Of a stretch of 33,081 nucleotides of DNA, positions 16,000-24,789 are shown in pieces (positions within the stretch are counted from its first letter, which is position 1; every line of letters begins with the position of its first letter). The notes below the pieces were generated by a model. That model did not search any database, was not told where the DNA came from, and worked only from the letters and a program-made list of their open reading frames with translations. The stretch covers positions 1 through 33,081 of the forward strand of contig CAISEG010000053.1 in NCBI GenBank assembly GCA_903884265.1, written 5' to 3'. The DNA is from an uncultured Anaerolineales bacterium (GTDB taxonomy: Bacteria; Chloroflexota; Anaerolineae; Anaerolineales; Villigracilaceae). Made by a program: the position numbers and the translations under genes.

Positions 16000-16605
16000 C
16001 TACTTTTCAGAATACCGGCGAGTAACCTCAGCCCAGTTGACCACATTCCACCAGTTGCTTACGTATTCAGCGCGGCGATTCTGATATTTCAAGTAATAGG
16101 CGTGTTCCCACACATCCAAGCCCAGGATCGGATTCAAACCATTCGTGATCGGATTATCCTGGTTGGCCGTAGAGACGATTGCCAGTCCGCTGCCCTTTTT
16201 AACCAGCCAAGCCCAACCAGAGCCAAAACGGCTGATTGCGACCTTCTCAAATTCACTTTTAAAACTGGAAAAGGTCCCGAAAGAGGAGACAATCGCTTTT
16301 TCCAATGAATCTTTGGGTTCACCACCAGCGTTCGGGGCCATCACCTGCCAAAACATTTCATGGTTCCAGGTTCCCCCACCATGATTGCGGACTGCCATGC
16401 GGACATCTTCGGGGATAGCGTTCAAATCCACCAGCAAGGCTTCGAGCGGCTTCCCCGCCAATTCAGGATGCTTATCCAGAGCAGCGTTAAGATTTGTCAC
16501 ATAAGCAGCATGGTGTTTGTCGTGATGAATCTGCATCGTCAAGGTATCAATAAAAGGCTCCAAAGCGTCGTAGGCATATGGAAGCGGATTAAGTTGGAAC
16601 GACAT
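16000..16605 (-). CDS. sodA: Superoxide dismutase (Fe/Mn family)
   Basis: A cytoplasmic enzyme that converts superoxide to oxygen and hydrogen peroxide. The 201-residue length is normal. Metal ligands seen are His27 (MQIHHDKHH), His82 (WNHEMFW), and Asp164 and His168 (GLDVWEHAYY). NHGGG before the second ligand favours manganese or a cambialistic enzyme, but the metal cannot be fixed from sequence alone. AAGGAG precedes the ATG, and a strong promoter and terminator frame the gene, so it is a single-gene transcript. Its presence indicates contact with oxygen, at least at times. Confidence 0.95.
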   Translation of the reverse strand: MSFQLNPLPYAYDALEPFIDTLTMQIHHDKHHAAYVTNLNAALDKHPELAGKPLEALLVDLNAIPEDVRMAVRNHGGGTWNHEMFWQVMAPNAGGEPKDSLEKAIVSSFGTFSSFKSEFEKVAISRFGSGWAWLVKKGSGLAIVSTANQDNPITNGLNPILGLDVWEHAYYLKYQNRRAEYVSNWWNVVNWAEVTRRYSEK

Positions 16606-16655
16606 AGGGTTTTCTCCTTATTCATTGTTTATTATTTATGATATATATTATCTAT

Positions 16656-16683
16656 ATTATACTATTTACTTCTTCAAAGTCAA
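16656..16683 (-). promoter_or_regulatory. Promoter of the superoxide dismutase gene
   Basis: On the minus strand TTGACT (16678-16683) and TATAAT (16656-16661) are separated by 16 nt in an AT-rich stretch. It is divergent from the promoter of the EamA transporter. Confidence 0.75.
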
Positions 16684-16707
16684 GCCACCGACGGGATTTC
16701 TAACAAA

Positions 16708-16738
16708 TTGCTAACAACCAACGAGCAAGCGGTATACT
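16708..16738 (+). promoter_or_regulatory. Promoter placing the transporter ATG at the transcript start (leaderless)
   Basis: TATACT (16733-16738) ends 6 nt before the ATG at 16745. Transcription would therefore begin at or next to the start codon, and no ribosome-binding site is present. TTGCTA (16708-16713) is a possible -35, with a long 19-nt spacer. Confidence 0.55.
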
Positions 16739-16744
16739 TCGAGA

Positions 16745-17689
16745 ATGGCAAGTACCTCCGCTGTCCCCCGCCGTTCTACATTAACCCTGGGCCTTTTAGC
16801 TGGTATATTAGCTGCATCGACCGCGGCGATTTTTATCCGTTTTGCACAGCACGAGGGGGCAGCATCCATCGTCATCGCTGCGGCGCGATTGACGATCGCC
16901 AGCCTGCTGCTGGCGCCAGTTGCATTGACCCGCTACCAGTCTGACCTGAGTCATCTAAGCCGGCGGGAAATGGGTTTGGCAATGCTTGCAGGTCTCTTCC
17001 TGGCTTTACATTTTGCCACCTGGATCACGTCCCTCCAATTCACCAGTGTAGCCAGTTCTGTGTTATTGGTAACAACCACACCACTCTGGGTGGCACTGCT
17101 TGCTCCATTAGTGCTGCGTGAACGGGTCGGGGCTACAACGTTAATCGGATTGGGCCTGGCTCTGGCCGGTGGAGTCATCGTCGGGTTAGGTGATGCCTGT
17201 ACATGGCAGGCAGGGTCGATCGTCTGTCCACCACTGCGATCATTCATCGGCGGGCCAGCCTTCCTGGGTGATCTCCTGGCGCTTTTGGGGGCATGGATGG
17301 CTGCAGGTTACATACTGGTGGGGCGGAAATTGCGGGTGAAGATGGAACTCGTTCCGTACATTTTTGTTGTCTACGGGATGGCCGCGCTGGTTCTGGTGGT
17401 CATCATGTTGGGAATGGGAGAAAGCCCGCTTGGGCTGCCCCCATTGTCTTACCTGTGGTTTTTGCTGCTGGCATTAGTGCCACAATTGTTCGGGCATTCG
17501 ACGTTCAACTGGGCGTTGAAGTTTCTGCCGGCTTCATTCGTTTCGGTAACGCTTCTCGGCGAGCCGGTTGGCTCGACCGTGCTGGCATATTTCATTTTTC
17601 AGGAACAGCCGGGGTGGGTGAAAATTGGTGGGGCGGTGTTAATCCTGATAGGGATCTGGTTGGCTGCAAAGACCACAAATTCCCGTTGA
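16745..17689 (+). CDS. EamA/DMT family transporter
   Basis: A 314-residue inner-membrane protein made of two EamA repeats, about ten transmembrane helices in all. Family features include AAIFIRFA near the start, an early Arg-rich loop, LRERVGATTLIGLGLALAGG closing the first repeat, and GEPVGSTVLAYFIFQEQP with a terminal hydrophobic helix closing the second. A Cys-containing loop of about 20 residues (GDACTWQAGSIVC) lies between the repeats. Substrates of this family vary (amino acids, metabolites), and none can be named here. It appears to be translated from a leaderless transcript. Confidence 0.88.
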   Translation: MASTSAVPRRSTLTLGLLAGILAASTAAIFIRFAQHEGAASIVIAAARLTIASLLLAPVALTRYQSDLSHLSRREMGLAMLAGLFLALHFATWITSLQFTSVASSVLLVTTTPLWVALLAPLVLRERVGATTLIGLGLALAGGVIVGLGDACTWQAGSIVCPPLRSFIGGPAFLGDLLALLGAWMAAGYILVGRKLRVKMELVPYIFVVYGMAALVLVVIMLGMGESPLGLPPLSYLWFLLLALVPQLFGHSTFNWALKFLPASFVSVTLLGEPVGSTVLAYFIFQEQPGWVKIGGAVLILIGIWLAAKTTNSR

Positions 17690-17721
17690 TCCTATTCCAC
17701 AAGACGGTGAGGCTATTAGTC

Positions 17722-18003
17722 ATGATTACATGGGATAACCTTAACAAAATAAAACAAATACGGGTATTAACGAATGAGATCATGAAATGGGATAAAAAGG
17801 ACCTTGAATATTTTGTTGTTGCCCTTGTAGGTTTGAACATACGCGATCTATCCAGGTCCGATTCTGATGTTGACTTTGTCTTGCTGGGTTCGGCTCATCA
17901 AGTATTAATTAAACTGAGGGGAAATAGGTTTATAAATAATCCGTGGTTATTGAAAACCGCCCCGGTTTATTCGCCGGGGCGGGCAAGATTATCTCTGATA
18001 TAG
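17722..18003 (+). CDS. Small hypothetical ORF (doubtful)
   Basis: A 93-codon ORF downstream of the transporter. It is more AT-rich than its neighbours and has a hydrophobic patch (YFVVALVGLN). GGTGAGG lies about 12 nt upstream of the ATG. Against it, the last third runs through the malQ terminator hairpin and overlaps the malQ end by 15 nt on the other strand, and I recognise no family. The ORF-track version starting at 17293 is mostly a shadow of the transporter. It could be a real small gene, a gene remnant, or chance. Confidence 0.3.
   Translation: MITWDNLNKIKQIRVLTNEIMKWDKKDLEYFVVALVGLNIRDLSRSDSDVDFVLLGSAHQVLIKLRGNRFINNPWLLKTAPVYSPGRARLSLI
17953..17982 (-). terminator. Intrinsic terminator after malQ
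   Basis: CCGCCCCGG/CCGGGGCGG (17957-17965/17974-17982) is a 9-bp GC-rich stem with an 8-nt loop, followed by TTTTCA on the minus strand. It begins 6 bp after the malQ stop and closes the glycogen operon. Confidence 0.85.
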
Positions 18004-19473
18004 CCAATTCAGTTCTTTTATCCTTCCCTGTAACAAATTACTCAAAGCAGTATCTGTCATGCGCCATTCCCAATTGCCGCCAAGACGGGATGGATAGTTG
18101 AAGCGCGCCTCGGTTCCCAACACCAGGAAGTCCTGCAAAGGTGCAACAGCAAAAACAGCTGTAGAACTCCAAGAGGCATGGATCAAGTCCCAAGCAAAAT
18201 CCGAGCCGTCAATTTTCAAGTAGCGACAGGCGAAATCCTTCTCATTCTCCGGAGCAGAAGCATACCAACCGCAGGCAGTGTCGTTATCGTGTGTGCCGGT
18301 ATAAACCACGCAATTATGCGGGTAGGAGTGCGGCAGAAATGGATTATCCGGGCCGGAAAAACCGAATTGTAAAACCTTCATCCCCGGCAACGCGAACTGG
18401 TCGCGCAGGGCGGTCACATCGGGAGTGATGACACCTAAGTCTTCGGCGATGATAGGCAGGTCCGCGCCAAGGTTGGCTCTTACAGCGGTAAAGAAATCTG
18501 CTCCGGGACCAGGGACCCAGCGACCGATCTCAGCTGTAGGGTTGCCAGCTGGGATCTCCCAGTACCCGGCAAAACCGCGGAAATGGTCAATGCGAAGGAT
18601 ATCCACCAGTTTTAGGATGGAACGTAACCGTTCCAACCACCATTTATAGCCGGTGAATTTGTGTACATCCCAACGATAGAGCGGGTTGCCCCACAACTGC
18701 CCGGTCGGGGAGAAATAATCGGGCGGAACCCCAGCCACCACCGTGGGCTTCAGATCAGCATCGAGGAAGAACAGGTCGGGGTGCGACCATACATCAGAGG
18801 AGTCACTTGCCACAAAGATAGGGATATCACCAACAATAAGCAGTCCCTTTTGGTGGGCATATACCCGCAAAGCATTCCACTGGTGGAAGAAGGCAAACTG
18901 ATAAAAAGTAAAGCGTAATATCGAAGAAGAGAAGGTTTTCCGGGCCTCGTCCATTGCAGCCGGGTCACGCTTGCGTAAGGAGTCTGGCCATCGTTCCCAC
19001 GAGCCTCCGCCATGGGCTTCTTTGATCGCCATGAAAAGGGCATAATCTTCCAACCAAGAGGTATTTTCAGCACAGAATGAATCAAATTCCGAGTGTATAG
19101 TGCCGGTATCTGAAGAGAAACGGATGAAGGCTCGTTCAAGCAAATTCAATTTCCACGGAATAAGAGCTCCAAAATCCACCCGCTGCGGGTCAAAGTCCAA
19201 TTTCTCACTGAGGTCGTTCGGATGAAGCAGGTTGTCCTTCAATAGATATTCCGGGCTGATGAGATAGGGATTTCCGGCAAAAGCCGAAAAACACTGGTAG
19301 GGTGAATCGCCGTAGCCGGTTGGGCCGAGCGGGAGCACCTGCCAGAGTTTACAGCCGGTTCCAGACAGCCAGTCCACCCATCGGTAGGCAGCTGGACCGA
19401 GATCGCCGATCCCATATGGACCGGGGAGGGATGTGGGATGGAGTAAAACTCCAGAAGCCCGTTCAAATTTCAT
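17989..19473 (-). CDS. malQ: 4-alpha-glucanotransferase (amylomaltase, GH77)
   Basis: This enzyme transfers alpha-1,4-glucan segments between chains and releases glucose, remodelling maltodextrins and glycogen ends. The 494-residue length is normal. Motifs include SGVLLHPTSLPGPYGIGDLG at the N-terminus, the nucleophile region ILRIDHFRGFAGYWEIP, the acid/base Glu in IIAEDLGVITPDV and GTHDNDT. The ATG overlaps the glgC stop by 11 nt, and no strong ribosome-binding site precedes it, so translation is probably coupled. The operon order glgA-glgC-malQ links it to glycogen turnover. Confidence 0.95.
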   Translation of the reverse strand: MKFERASGVLLHPTSLPGPYGIGDLGPAAYRWVDWLSGTGCKLWQVLPLGPTGYGDSPYQCFSAFAGNPYLISPEYLLKDNLLHPNDLSEKLDFDPQRVDFGALIPWKLNLLERAFIRFSSDTGTIHSEFDSFCAENTSWLEDYALFMAIKEAHGGGSWERWPDSLRKRDPAAMDEARKTFSSSILRFTFYQFAFFHQWNALRVYAHQKGLLIVGDIPIFVASDSSDVWSHPDLFFLDADLKPTVVAGVPPDYFSPTGQLWGNPLYRWDVHKFTGYKWWLERLRSILKLVDILRIDHFRGFAGYWEIPAGNPTAEIGRWVPGPGADFFTAVRANLGADLPIIAEDLGVITPDVTALRDQFALPGMKVLQFGFSGPDNPFLPHSYPHNCVVYTGTHDNDTACGWYASAPENEKDFACRYLKIDGSDFAWDLIHASWSSTAVFAVAPLQDFLVLGTEARFNYPSRLGGNWEWRMTDTALSNLLQGRIKELNWLYQR

Positions 19474-20725
19474 AAGGTTGTCTCTTCGTCTCTAAAAGTT
19501 CGCCCGATTTGACCACCAGGCTCGGATAATCGGATGCGACAACATCGGTACCGATTGTAGCCCCCGGTTCGACGATCATCCCAGGCGGAATGACGCTGTT
19601 CTTGCCCACCACAGCCAGTTTAATGTCAGGATTGGCGATACCACCTCCAACCCGGGCATTCTGCTCTACATGGGCATGTTTATCGATAATGGCGCGCTCA
19701 ACAATTGCCCCACTCTCAATAATCGTATCAGTCAGGATGATAGATTCTCGCACTACAGCTCCAGGGCCTACGATCACGCCCGGCGAGAGAACGCTGGATT
19801 CAACACATGCGTTTTCCTGAATAGAGCAACCGTCCGAGATCAAGCTGGCAAAAACACAAGCATGTTCGGGAATACGGACTGGCGGGCGTTCCTCTGTACG
19901 AGTATGAATTACCCAGCGACGGTCGTAAAGTTTTAGGGGTGGATTCGGTGAAAGCATGTCCATATGCGCCTGCCAATAGGACAGGATAGTGCCCACATCC
20001 ATCCAATAACCGGTAAAAGGAAAAGCAATTATCCGCAACTTGCTTTTTACGAGGCGCGGCAGAATATCTTTGCCAAAATCGTGAGTGGAGGCTTCGCGCA
20101 GGTGGTCTTCCCAGAGAACCCGGTCAAGTAGTTCGCGGTTGAACAGATAAACACCCATGTTAATAACGCCTGAAGTAGGTTTGGCGGGTTTCTCGACAAA
20201 GGATCTAACACGGTATTTATTATCCACCGAAACAACACCGAAACGGGAGGCATCTGCCAGTGGGACACGAATCACGGCCATCGTCATATCTGCCTGCTGG
20301 TCCATATGAAATGTGATCATTGCATCGTAATCCATCGTGTAGATATGGTCGCCGTACAGGATAAGTATATGGTCTGGAGAGCCCTGCTTGATAAAGGTAA
20401 AATTCTGTTGGACAGCGTCCGCAGTCCCCTCGAACCAGTCCGAATCAAAGCGGGCTTTATAAGGAGTGAGGATACGGACCCCGCCAGTAAAGTCGCGGTT
20501 CAGATCCCAAGGGCCGCCGGAGCCGATATGCTCGATCAAAGATTGCGGCCGGTACTGCGCCAATACCATGATGTCGAAGATATTGGAATTGACACAGTTC
20601 GACAGTGCAAAATCTATAATGCGATATTTGCCAGCAAAGGGGACAGCCGGTTTGGTACGCTTGGCAGTTAGTACACTCAGGCGTGCCCCCTCCCCACCGG
20701 CCATGATAATCGCTCTTGTTTTCAT
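19463..20725 (-). CDS. glgC: Glucose-1-phosphate adenylyltransferase
   Basis: This enzyme makes ADP-glucose from glucose-1-P and ATP, the committed step of bacterial glycogen synthesis, and is normally allosterically controlled. The 420-residue protein shows the nucleotide-binding start [36 protein letters not shown] and [15 protein letters not shown] is the glucose-1-P site. From about residue 290 come left-handed beta-helix repeats (VVGPGAVV-like). AGGTGA precedes the ATG. It lies 25 bp after glgA. Confidence 0.95.
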   Translation of the reverse strand: MKTRAIIMAGGEGARLSVLTAKRTKPAVPFAGKYRIIDFALSNCVNSNIFDIMVLAQYRPQSLIEHIGSGGPWDLNRDFTGGVRILTPYKARFDSDWFEGTADAVQQNFTFIKQGSPDHILILYGDHIYTMDYDAMITFHMDQQADMTMAVIRVPLADASRFGVVSVDNKYRVRSFVEKPAKPTSGVINMGVYLFNRELLDRVLWEDHLREASTHDFGKDILPRLVKSKLRIIAFPFTGYWMDVGTILSYWQAHMDMLSPNPPLKLYDRRWVIHTRTEERPPVRIPEHACVFASLISDGCSIQENACVESSVLSPGVIVGPGAVVRESIILTDTIIESGAIVERAIIDKHAHVEQNARVGGGIANPDIKLAVVGKNSVIPPGMIVEPGATIGTDVVASDYPSLVVKSGELLETKRQPYEI

Positions 20726-20750
20726 GGGTCACCTCGTGGGAAATTTTTAA

Positions 20751-22196
20751 TTAATCAGACAATATCGACTTGTAAATGTCCGCATACTGGCGCGCCGAAC
20801 GATGCCAGGAGAAATCTTCTCGCATACCATTTTGCTGGAGGCGCTGCCATTTCTCAGGTGCGGAATAAATACTCAGGGCACGTTCCAAAGCTTCCATCAT
20901 GAATCCTGCTTCTGCTTCCTGGAAAAGGAAACCAGTCTTTCCTTCCTGGACTGTGTCTTCCAATCCGCCTGTAGAATGCACCACCGGGATACAGCCATAG
21001 TGCATGGCAATCATTTGGGCTAGCCCACAAGGTTCGTAGCGTGAAGGCATCAGGAATATATCCGCCCCGCCGTAAAGGAGGTGGCTCAGAAATGCGTCGT
21101 AGCGAATCACCGCCCGGACACAGTCAGGGAAGTCCGCCTGTAGGTTACGAGCGGCATTTTCGAGTGTTGGGTCTCCGGAACCGAGGACGACAAACTGCCA
21201 GGTTCGGTCTTTCATTTGGCGCAATGTATCGAATGTAATATCCAGTCCTTTTTGCTGGTCAATACGCCCTATCATCACCAAGAGTGGGACACTTGCATCC
21301 TCTTTAAGCTCAAGAGCCTTTTGCAGTGCGATTTTATTAATTGTGCGAACGGGGAGTTCATCGGGATTAAAACGAGCCGCAAGGGTTGTATCTGTCGCCG
21401 GGTTCCAGCAGTTAACATCAAGCCCATTCAGAATCCCGGTAATGCAATTCGTGCGGGTTTTAAGATAAGGGTCCAAGCCGCAACCAAAATTGGGAGTTAG
21501 GATTTCCCGTGCATAGGTCGGTGAGACCGGGACAATGGCATCCGCTGCCCACAACCCCAGAGGCAATGGTTGAGTCTGAGCCCAACCTGGGAGGTAAGCA
21601 TCGTTGAGTGGCCTAAGTCCATAAGCAGACAGCACATCCGCGCATTCGCCACCCATGTAGGGCAGATTGTGTATAGTGAATACTGTGCGGATGTGCATCA
21701 GCGCTGGGTCGGTAGACTGGCGGGAACGAAGGCCATAGAGTGCAAGGGCAGTATGCCAATCATTGGCATGGATAATGTCGGGCTGCCAATCCAAGTGGCG
21801 GGTCAACTCCAAAGCAGCGAGCGAGAAGAAAGCATATTTTTCGCAGTCCGAAGCCAAGTCGGAGGAGTAAACCGAAGGAGTGCTAGAGAGTGGGGCACCA
21901 TCGATAAAGTAGACCAGCATTCCACCCGATGATGTCTGAAAAACTTGGACCGGGATGTTTCCACCGCGCCGATAAACCAAGAACTCTGCCACCGGGCGTA
22001 GGGTGTTCGCCTGGGCAAGGATGGCACGATGGAGCGGCAGTACCAAGCGGACATCAAAGGCGTCTTCATGTGCGGGCTGAAATGGCAAGGCACGCAACGC
22101 CAGTGGTAATGAACCAGCTACATCAGCCAGCCCACCGATTTTAACGAATGGTTCGGCTTCAGCAGCAAGAAAAAGGATATTGATCATGGCAGACAT
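20751..22196 (-). CDS. glgA: Glycogen synthase (GT5)
   Basis: This enzyme adds glucose from ADP-glucose to the growing alpha-1,4 chain. The 481-residue protein has the GT5 hallmarks KIGGLADVAGSLP near the start, HANDWHTAL, the MIGRIDQQKGLD segment opening the second Rossmann domain, and PSRYEPCGLAQM. It is the first gene of glgA-glgC-malQ. No Shine-Dalgarno sequence precedes either possible ATG. TACAAT lies 7 nt before the first, so a leaderless transcript starting at that ATG is likely and I keep the longer form. Confidence 0.95.
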   Translation of the reverse strand: MSAMINILFLAAEAEPFVKIGGLADVAGSLPLALRALPFQPAHEDAFDVRLVLPLHRAILAQANTLRPVAEFLVYRRGGNIPVQVFQTSSGGMLVYFIDGAPLSSTPSVYSSDLASDCEKYAFFSLAALELTRHLDWQPDIIHANDWHTALALYGLRSRQSTDPALMHIRTVFTIHNLPYMGGECADVLSAYGLRPLNDAYLPGWAQTQPLPLGLWAADAIVPVSPTYAREILTPNFGCGLDPYLKTRTNCITGILNGLDVNCWNPATDTTLAARFNPDELPVRTINKIALQKALELKEDASVPLLVMIGRIDQQKGLDITFDTLRQMKDRTWQFVVLGSGDPTLENAARNLQADFPDCVRAVIRYDAFLSHLLYGGADIFLMPSRYEPCGLAQMIAMHYGCIPVVHSTGGLEDTVQEGKTGFLFQEAEAGFMMEALERALSIYSAPEKWQRLQQNGMREDFSWHRSARQYADIYKSILSD

Positions 22197-22203
22197 TGAA
22201 TCA

Positions 22204-22209
22204 ATTGTA
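22204..22209 (-). promoter_or_regulatory. -10 box of a leaderless glgA transcript
   Basis: TACAAT on the minus strand ends 7 nt before the glgA ATG at 22196. No ribosome-binding site lies between. The -35 region has no clear match. Confidence 0.5.
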
Positions 22210-22415
22210 CAACGGAAATCCTTTTAACAGGATATTGGATGAGGATTAAACGGTATATTCTTAAATCCTGAGCTTCCAGCCCCGCCTTATTTGATAGCAT
22301 TGGAAAAATAAAAAACCCGGCATCATTTATAACTACTTTCGTTTAACTTCCAAACCCAATTCACAAACCGGGATAAAAAAGCAGTATACTTATTACAACT
22401 TCAGGAGAGGCTACC

Positions 22416-22740
22416 ATGCAAGATAGACGCAAGATTAATAAGTGCTGCATGTTGTATTCTATTTGCGTCTTTGATGCTGCCACTCATCCCCAGATCGGCA
22501 ACCTGGCAGACATCACTCCGCAAGGGGCCATGATTGAAGGTCAGGCAGCGATTACCGCAGAGAAGCCCATCCAATTGCGGCTGGAACTCACTCCAGATAT
22601 AACCAACAAACCCTTAGTGGAATTTCCGACCCAAAGGAAGTGGTACCACCCACAAGTTTAGATCCGGTTTTGAGACTTTGGTTGAATTCCAGAGGATTCC
22701 AAGATTTTTCAGAAGATCATCAAGCTCCTGTATTCCTGGA
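22416..22740 (+). pseudogene. Frameshifted PilZ-domain gene
   Basis: The ORF stops after 81 residues in the middle of a PilZ domain. The N-terminal part aligns by eye with the intact PilZ protein at 23285 (GNLADITPQGA versus GHLADISLQGL; EFPTQRKW versus EFEAASKW). The rest is present but in other frames: TSLDPVL in one, GDFG-like and IPEDSKIFQKIIKLLYSW in another. At least two frameshifts are needed. The c-di-GMP contacts are also degraded: RxxxR reads RKINK, and D-x-S-x-x-G has Thr for Ser. AGGAGAGG precedes the ATG. Sequencing error is possible but unlikely to explain both changes. Confidence 0.75.
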
Positions 22741-22760
22741 TAACATGCCCACGAGGTGAT

Positions 22761-23192
22761 ATGCCCTCCCCCATCGGTAACTATTTTATAAGGACACTAG
22801 TCAATTCGCCCCTGCACCCTCTGGTGGGTAAAGGTTTGGCGCTAATTACTGTCACTGGAAGTAAAACCGGTAAATCCATTGAAACACCCATTAATATAAT
22901 ACGCGTCGGCGAGACCCTGATGGCAATCAGTTTGCGCAGCCGGACATGGTGGCGAAACCTGCGCGGCGGAAGAACTGCCCAACTTCGCTACATCGGAAAA
23001 CTGCTCTCGGTGCATGGCGAAGTAGTTGAAGCTCCTGTAGAGGTTGCGACTGGTCTGTTAGAGATATTTGCCCATTATCACGGCTACGCGAAGTTCTTTA
23101 ACATCAAGTCCAATCCGGACGGGAAACCGAATTCTCGGGAACTGGAGCGTGCAGCCAGCGAACACGTACTCATTAAAATGCGAGCAGCTTGA
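22761..23192 (+). CDS. Nitroreductase/deazaflavin-dependent family protein (DUF385-like)
   Basis: A 143-residue protein resembling the Ddn/DUF385 group of split-barrel oxidoreductases, many of which use the deazaflavin F420. The family pattern is visible: ALITVTGSKTGKSIETPINIIRVGE, then WWRNLRGGRTAQLRYIGK. The length is normal. GAGGTGAT lies directly before the ATG. If the cofactor is F420, the organism must make it; its precursor also arises from the riboflavin pathway, part of which is encoded 4 kb downstream. The family also contains members that do not use F420, and the substrate is unknown. Confidence 0.75.
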   Translation: MPSPIGNYFIRTLVNSPLHPLVGKGLALITVTGSKTGKSIETPINIIRVGETLMAISLRSRTWWRNLRGGRTAQLRYIGKLLSVHGEVVEAPVEVATGLLEIFAHYHGYAKFFNIKSNPDGKPNSRELERAASEHVLIKMRAA

Positions 23193-23284
23193 ACCTAATT
23201 AACAACCTATCGATTATCTTTACTTGTCAACCCGGTGCCTGAGTCCGGGAAAAAATGTGATCTTCTTAAGAAAAAGGAGCAACC

Positions 23285-23647
23285 ATGCCGGAAAGACGAA
23301 AATCTAGTAGAAGGAGCATCTCTTACTACATGCGAATCCTTGATGCAGGCGAAAATCAAATGATTGGGCACCTGGCAGATATTTCACTTCAAGGTTTAAA
23401 AATGGACAGCCAGAAACCAATCCCGGTTAATAGGAATTATCGGTTACGCATGTATACAACCTCAGATGTGGCAGATAAAGATTCCATTGAATTTGAGGCT
23501 GCCTCAAAATGGTGCGTGCAGGACTCGCTTGACCCGGGCCTCTACGATATTGGCTTTGAAATTTTAAAAATTTATCCCCATGACGCTGAGATCATCCAGC
23601 ACATCATAGATAAATACAGCACTCGGGAAACATCTTATAATTTCTAG
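23285..23647 (+). CDS. PilZ-domain protein
   Basis: A 120-residue, single-domain protein predicted to bind the second messenger c-di-GMP. RKSSR near residue 5 fits RxxxR, and ADISLQG fits D/N-x-S-x-x-G about 25 residues later. The C-terminal KIYPHDAEIIQHIIDKY is a predicted helix. AAGGAG lies 7 nt before the ATG. It follows a degraded paralog and a DUF385 gene, and its stop is 4 bp before the add start. It has no output domain, so it would act through a partner protein. A link to the Tad pilus is possible but not shown. Confidence 0.85.
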   Translation: MPERRKSSRRSISYYMRILDAGENQMIGHLADISLQGLKMDSQKPIPVNRNYRLRMYTTSDVADKDSIEFEAASKWCVQDSLDPGLYDIGFEILKIYPHDAEIIQHIIDKYSTRETSYNF

Positions 23648-23651
23648 GTAA

Positions 23652-24662
23652 GTGATCGACACTTCAATTCCCCTCGTAGAGCTACACCGGCATCTGGACG
23701 GTAATATTCGTCTGCAGACAATCTTGGATTTGGGTCGCCAGCATAACATTACCCTGCCCGCCTGGGATGTGGAAGGTCTGCGTCCATTCGTCCAGGTCAC
23801 AGATCCACAACCGGGGGTGATGGCTTTCATTTCCAAATTCCAATGGCCGATGAGAGTGCTGGCAGATGGAGAAGCCTGCAGGCGTGTGGCGTATGAAAAC
23901 ATTGAAGACGCCAAACAGGATGGCTTGGATTACATCGAACTACGTTTCAGTCCCTGGTTCATGGCCGAGGCGAACGGACTGGATCCAGCCCTCGTTGTGG
24001 ATGCAGTCGTAGATGGCTGCGAGGCGGGTGGGCGCGATCTTGGTGTGATGGTCGGCTTGATCGGGATCCTTAGCCGGACCTATGGCCCAGAAATTGCTTC
24101 AAAGGAATTGGGGGCGCTCCTCAGCCAAAGAAAGCATATCATTGGCCTCGACCTGGCCGGGGATGAGGCGCGCTTCCCCGCTGAATGGTTCCGGGAACAT
24201 TTTCGTCGCGCCCGGGAAGCCGGCTGGCACATCACCGCCCACGCCGGGGAAATCGCGGGACCAGAATCCATCTGGCAGGCTCTCCGCGAGCTTGGCGCCG
24301 AACGCATCGGCCACGCACTGCGTGCCGTGGAGGACCCGGTGCTCATCAGTTACATGGCTGAACATCGCATTGGGGTCGAGTCCTGTCTCACCAGTAACGT
24401 GCAAACCAGTTGCGTGCCGGATTACCCAAGCCACCCTTTGAAAACCTTCCTCAATAAATGCATCCCTGCCACGATCAATACCGACGACCCGGGCATCAGC
24501 GGGATCGATCTGCCTTACGAATATAATGTATCAGCAACGCGCGCTGGGTTGAGCGAGGCGCAAATCCGTCAAGCGCAGGTCAACGCGCTGGAAGTGTCAT
24601 TTTTGACAGAAACCGAACGGCGATCCCTATTAATCCGGAAAGGTACCAATCTCGAAATGTGA
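23652..24662 (+). CDS. add: Adenosine deaminase
   Basis: This enzyme converts adenosine and deoxyadenosine to inosine and deoxyinosine in purine salvage. The 336-residue protein matches the family throughout. Zinc ligands sit in HRHLDG near the start, ITAHAGE and NTDDPG, and the catalytic Glu is in HAGE. The wording is strikingly close, from memory, to the enterobacterial Add (RHLDGNIR, ELGAERIGH, ESCLTSN, LIGI-SRT). The start is GTG, with AGGTAA just upstream and the previous PilZ stop 4 bp before. Recent transfer is possible but was not tested. Confidence 0.94.
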   Translation: MIDTSIPLVELHRHLDGNIRLQTILDLGRQHNITLPAWDVEGLRPFVQVTDPQPGVMAFISKFQWPMRVLADGEACRRVAYENIEDAKQDGLDYIELRFSPWFMAEANGLDPALVVDAVVDGCEAGGRDLGVMVGLIGILSRTYGPEIASKELGALLSQRKHIIGLDLAGDEARFPAEWFREHFRRAREAGWHITAHAGEIAGPESIWQALRELGAERIGHALRAVEDPVLISYMAEHRIGVESCLTSNVQTSCVPDYPSHPLKTFLNKCIPATINTDDPGISGIDLPYEYNVSATRAGLSEAQIRQAQVNALEVSFLTETERRSLLIRKGTNLEM

Positions 24663-24789
24663 CGGGGGTTTTTTTGTATTTGAATCCCATAAGGGGTTGA
24701 TTGATCAGGAATGGCATCCCGCTGCATTGATTTTTTCAAACCAGGAAGATCTCCTTTTGTTAAAAATCCCCCGTTCTCGAAATTCACCT

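Noticed and set aside
17293-18003. 236-residue plus-strand ORF
   Set aside because: Its first 140 codons are a shifted frame of the EamA transporter; only the part from 17722 could be a separate gene.
23224-23248. CCCGG/CCGGG hairpin before the intact PilZ gene
   Set aside because: The stem is only 5 bp, with a run of A rather than T after it on the plus strand, so it is not a terminator.
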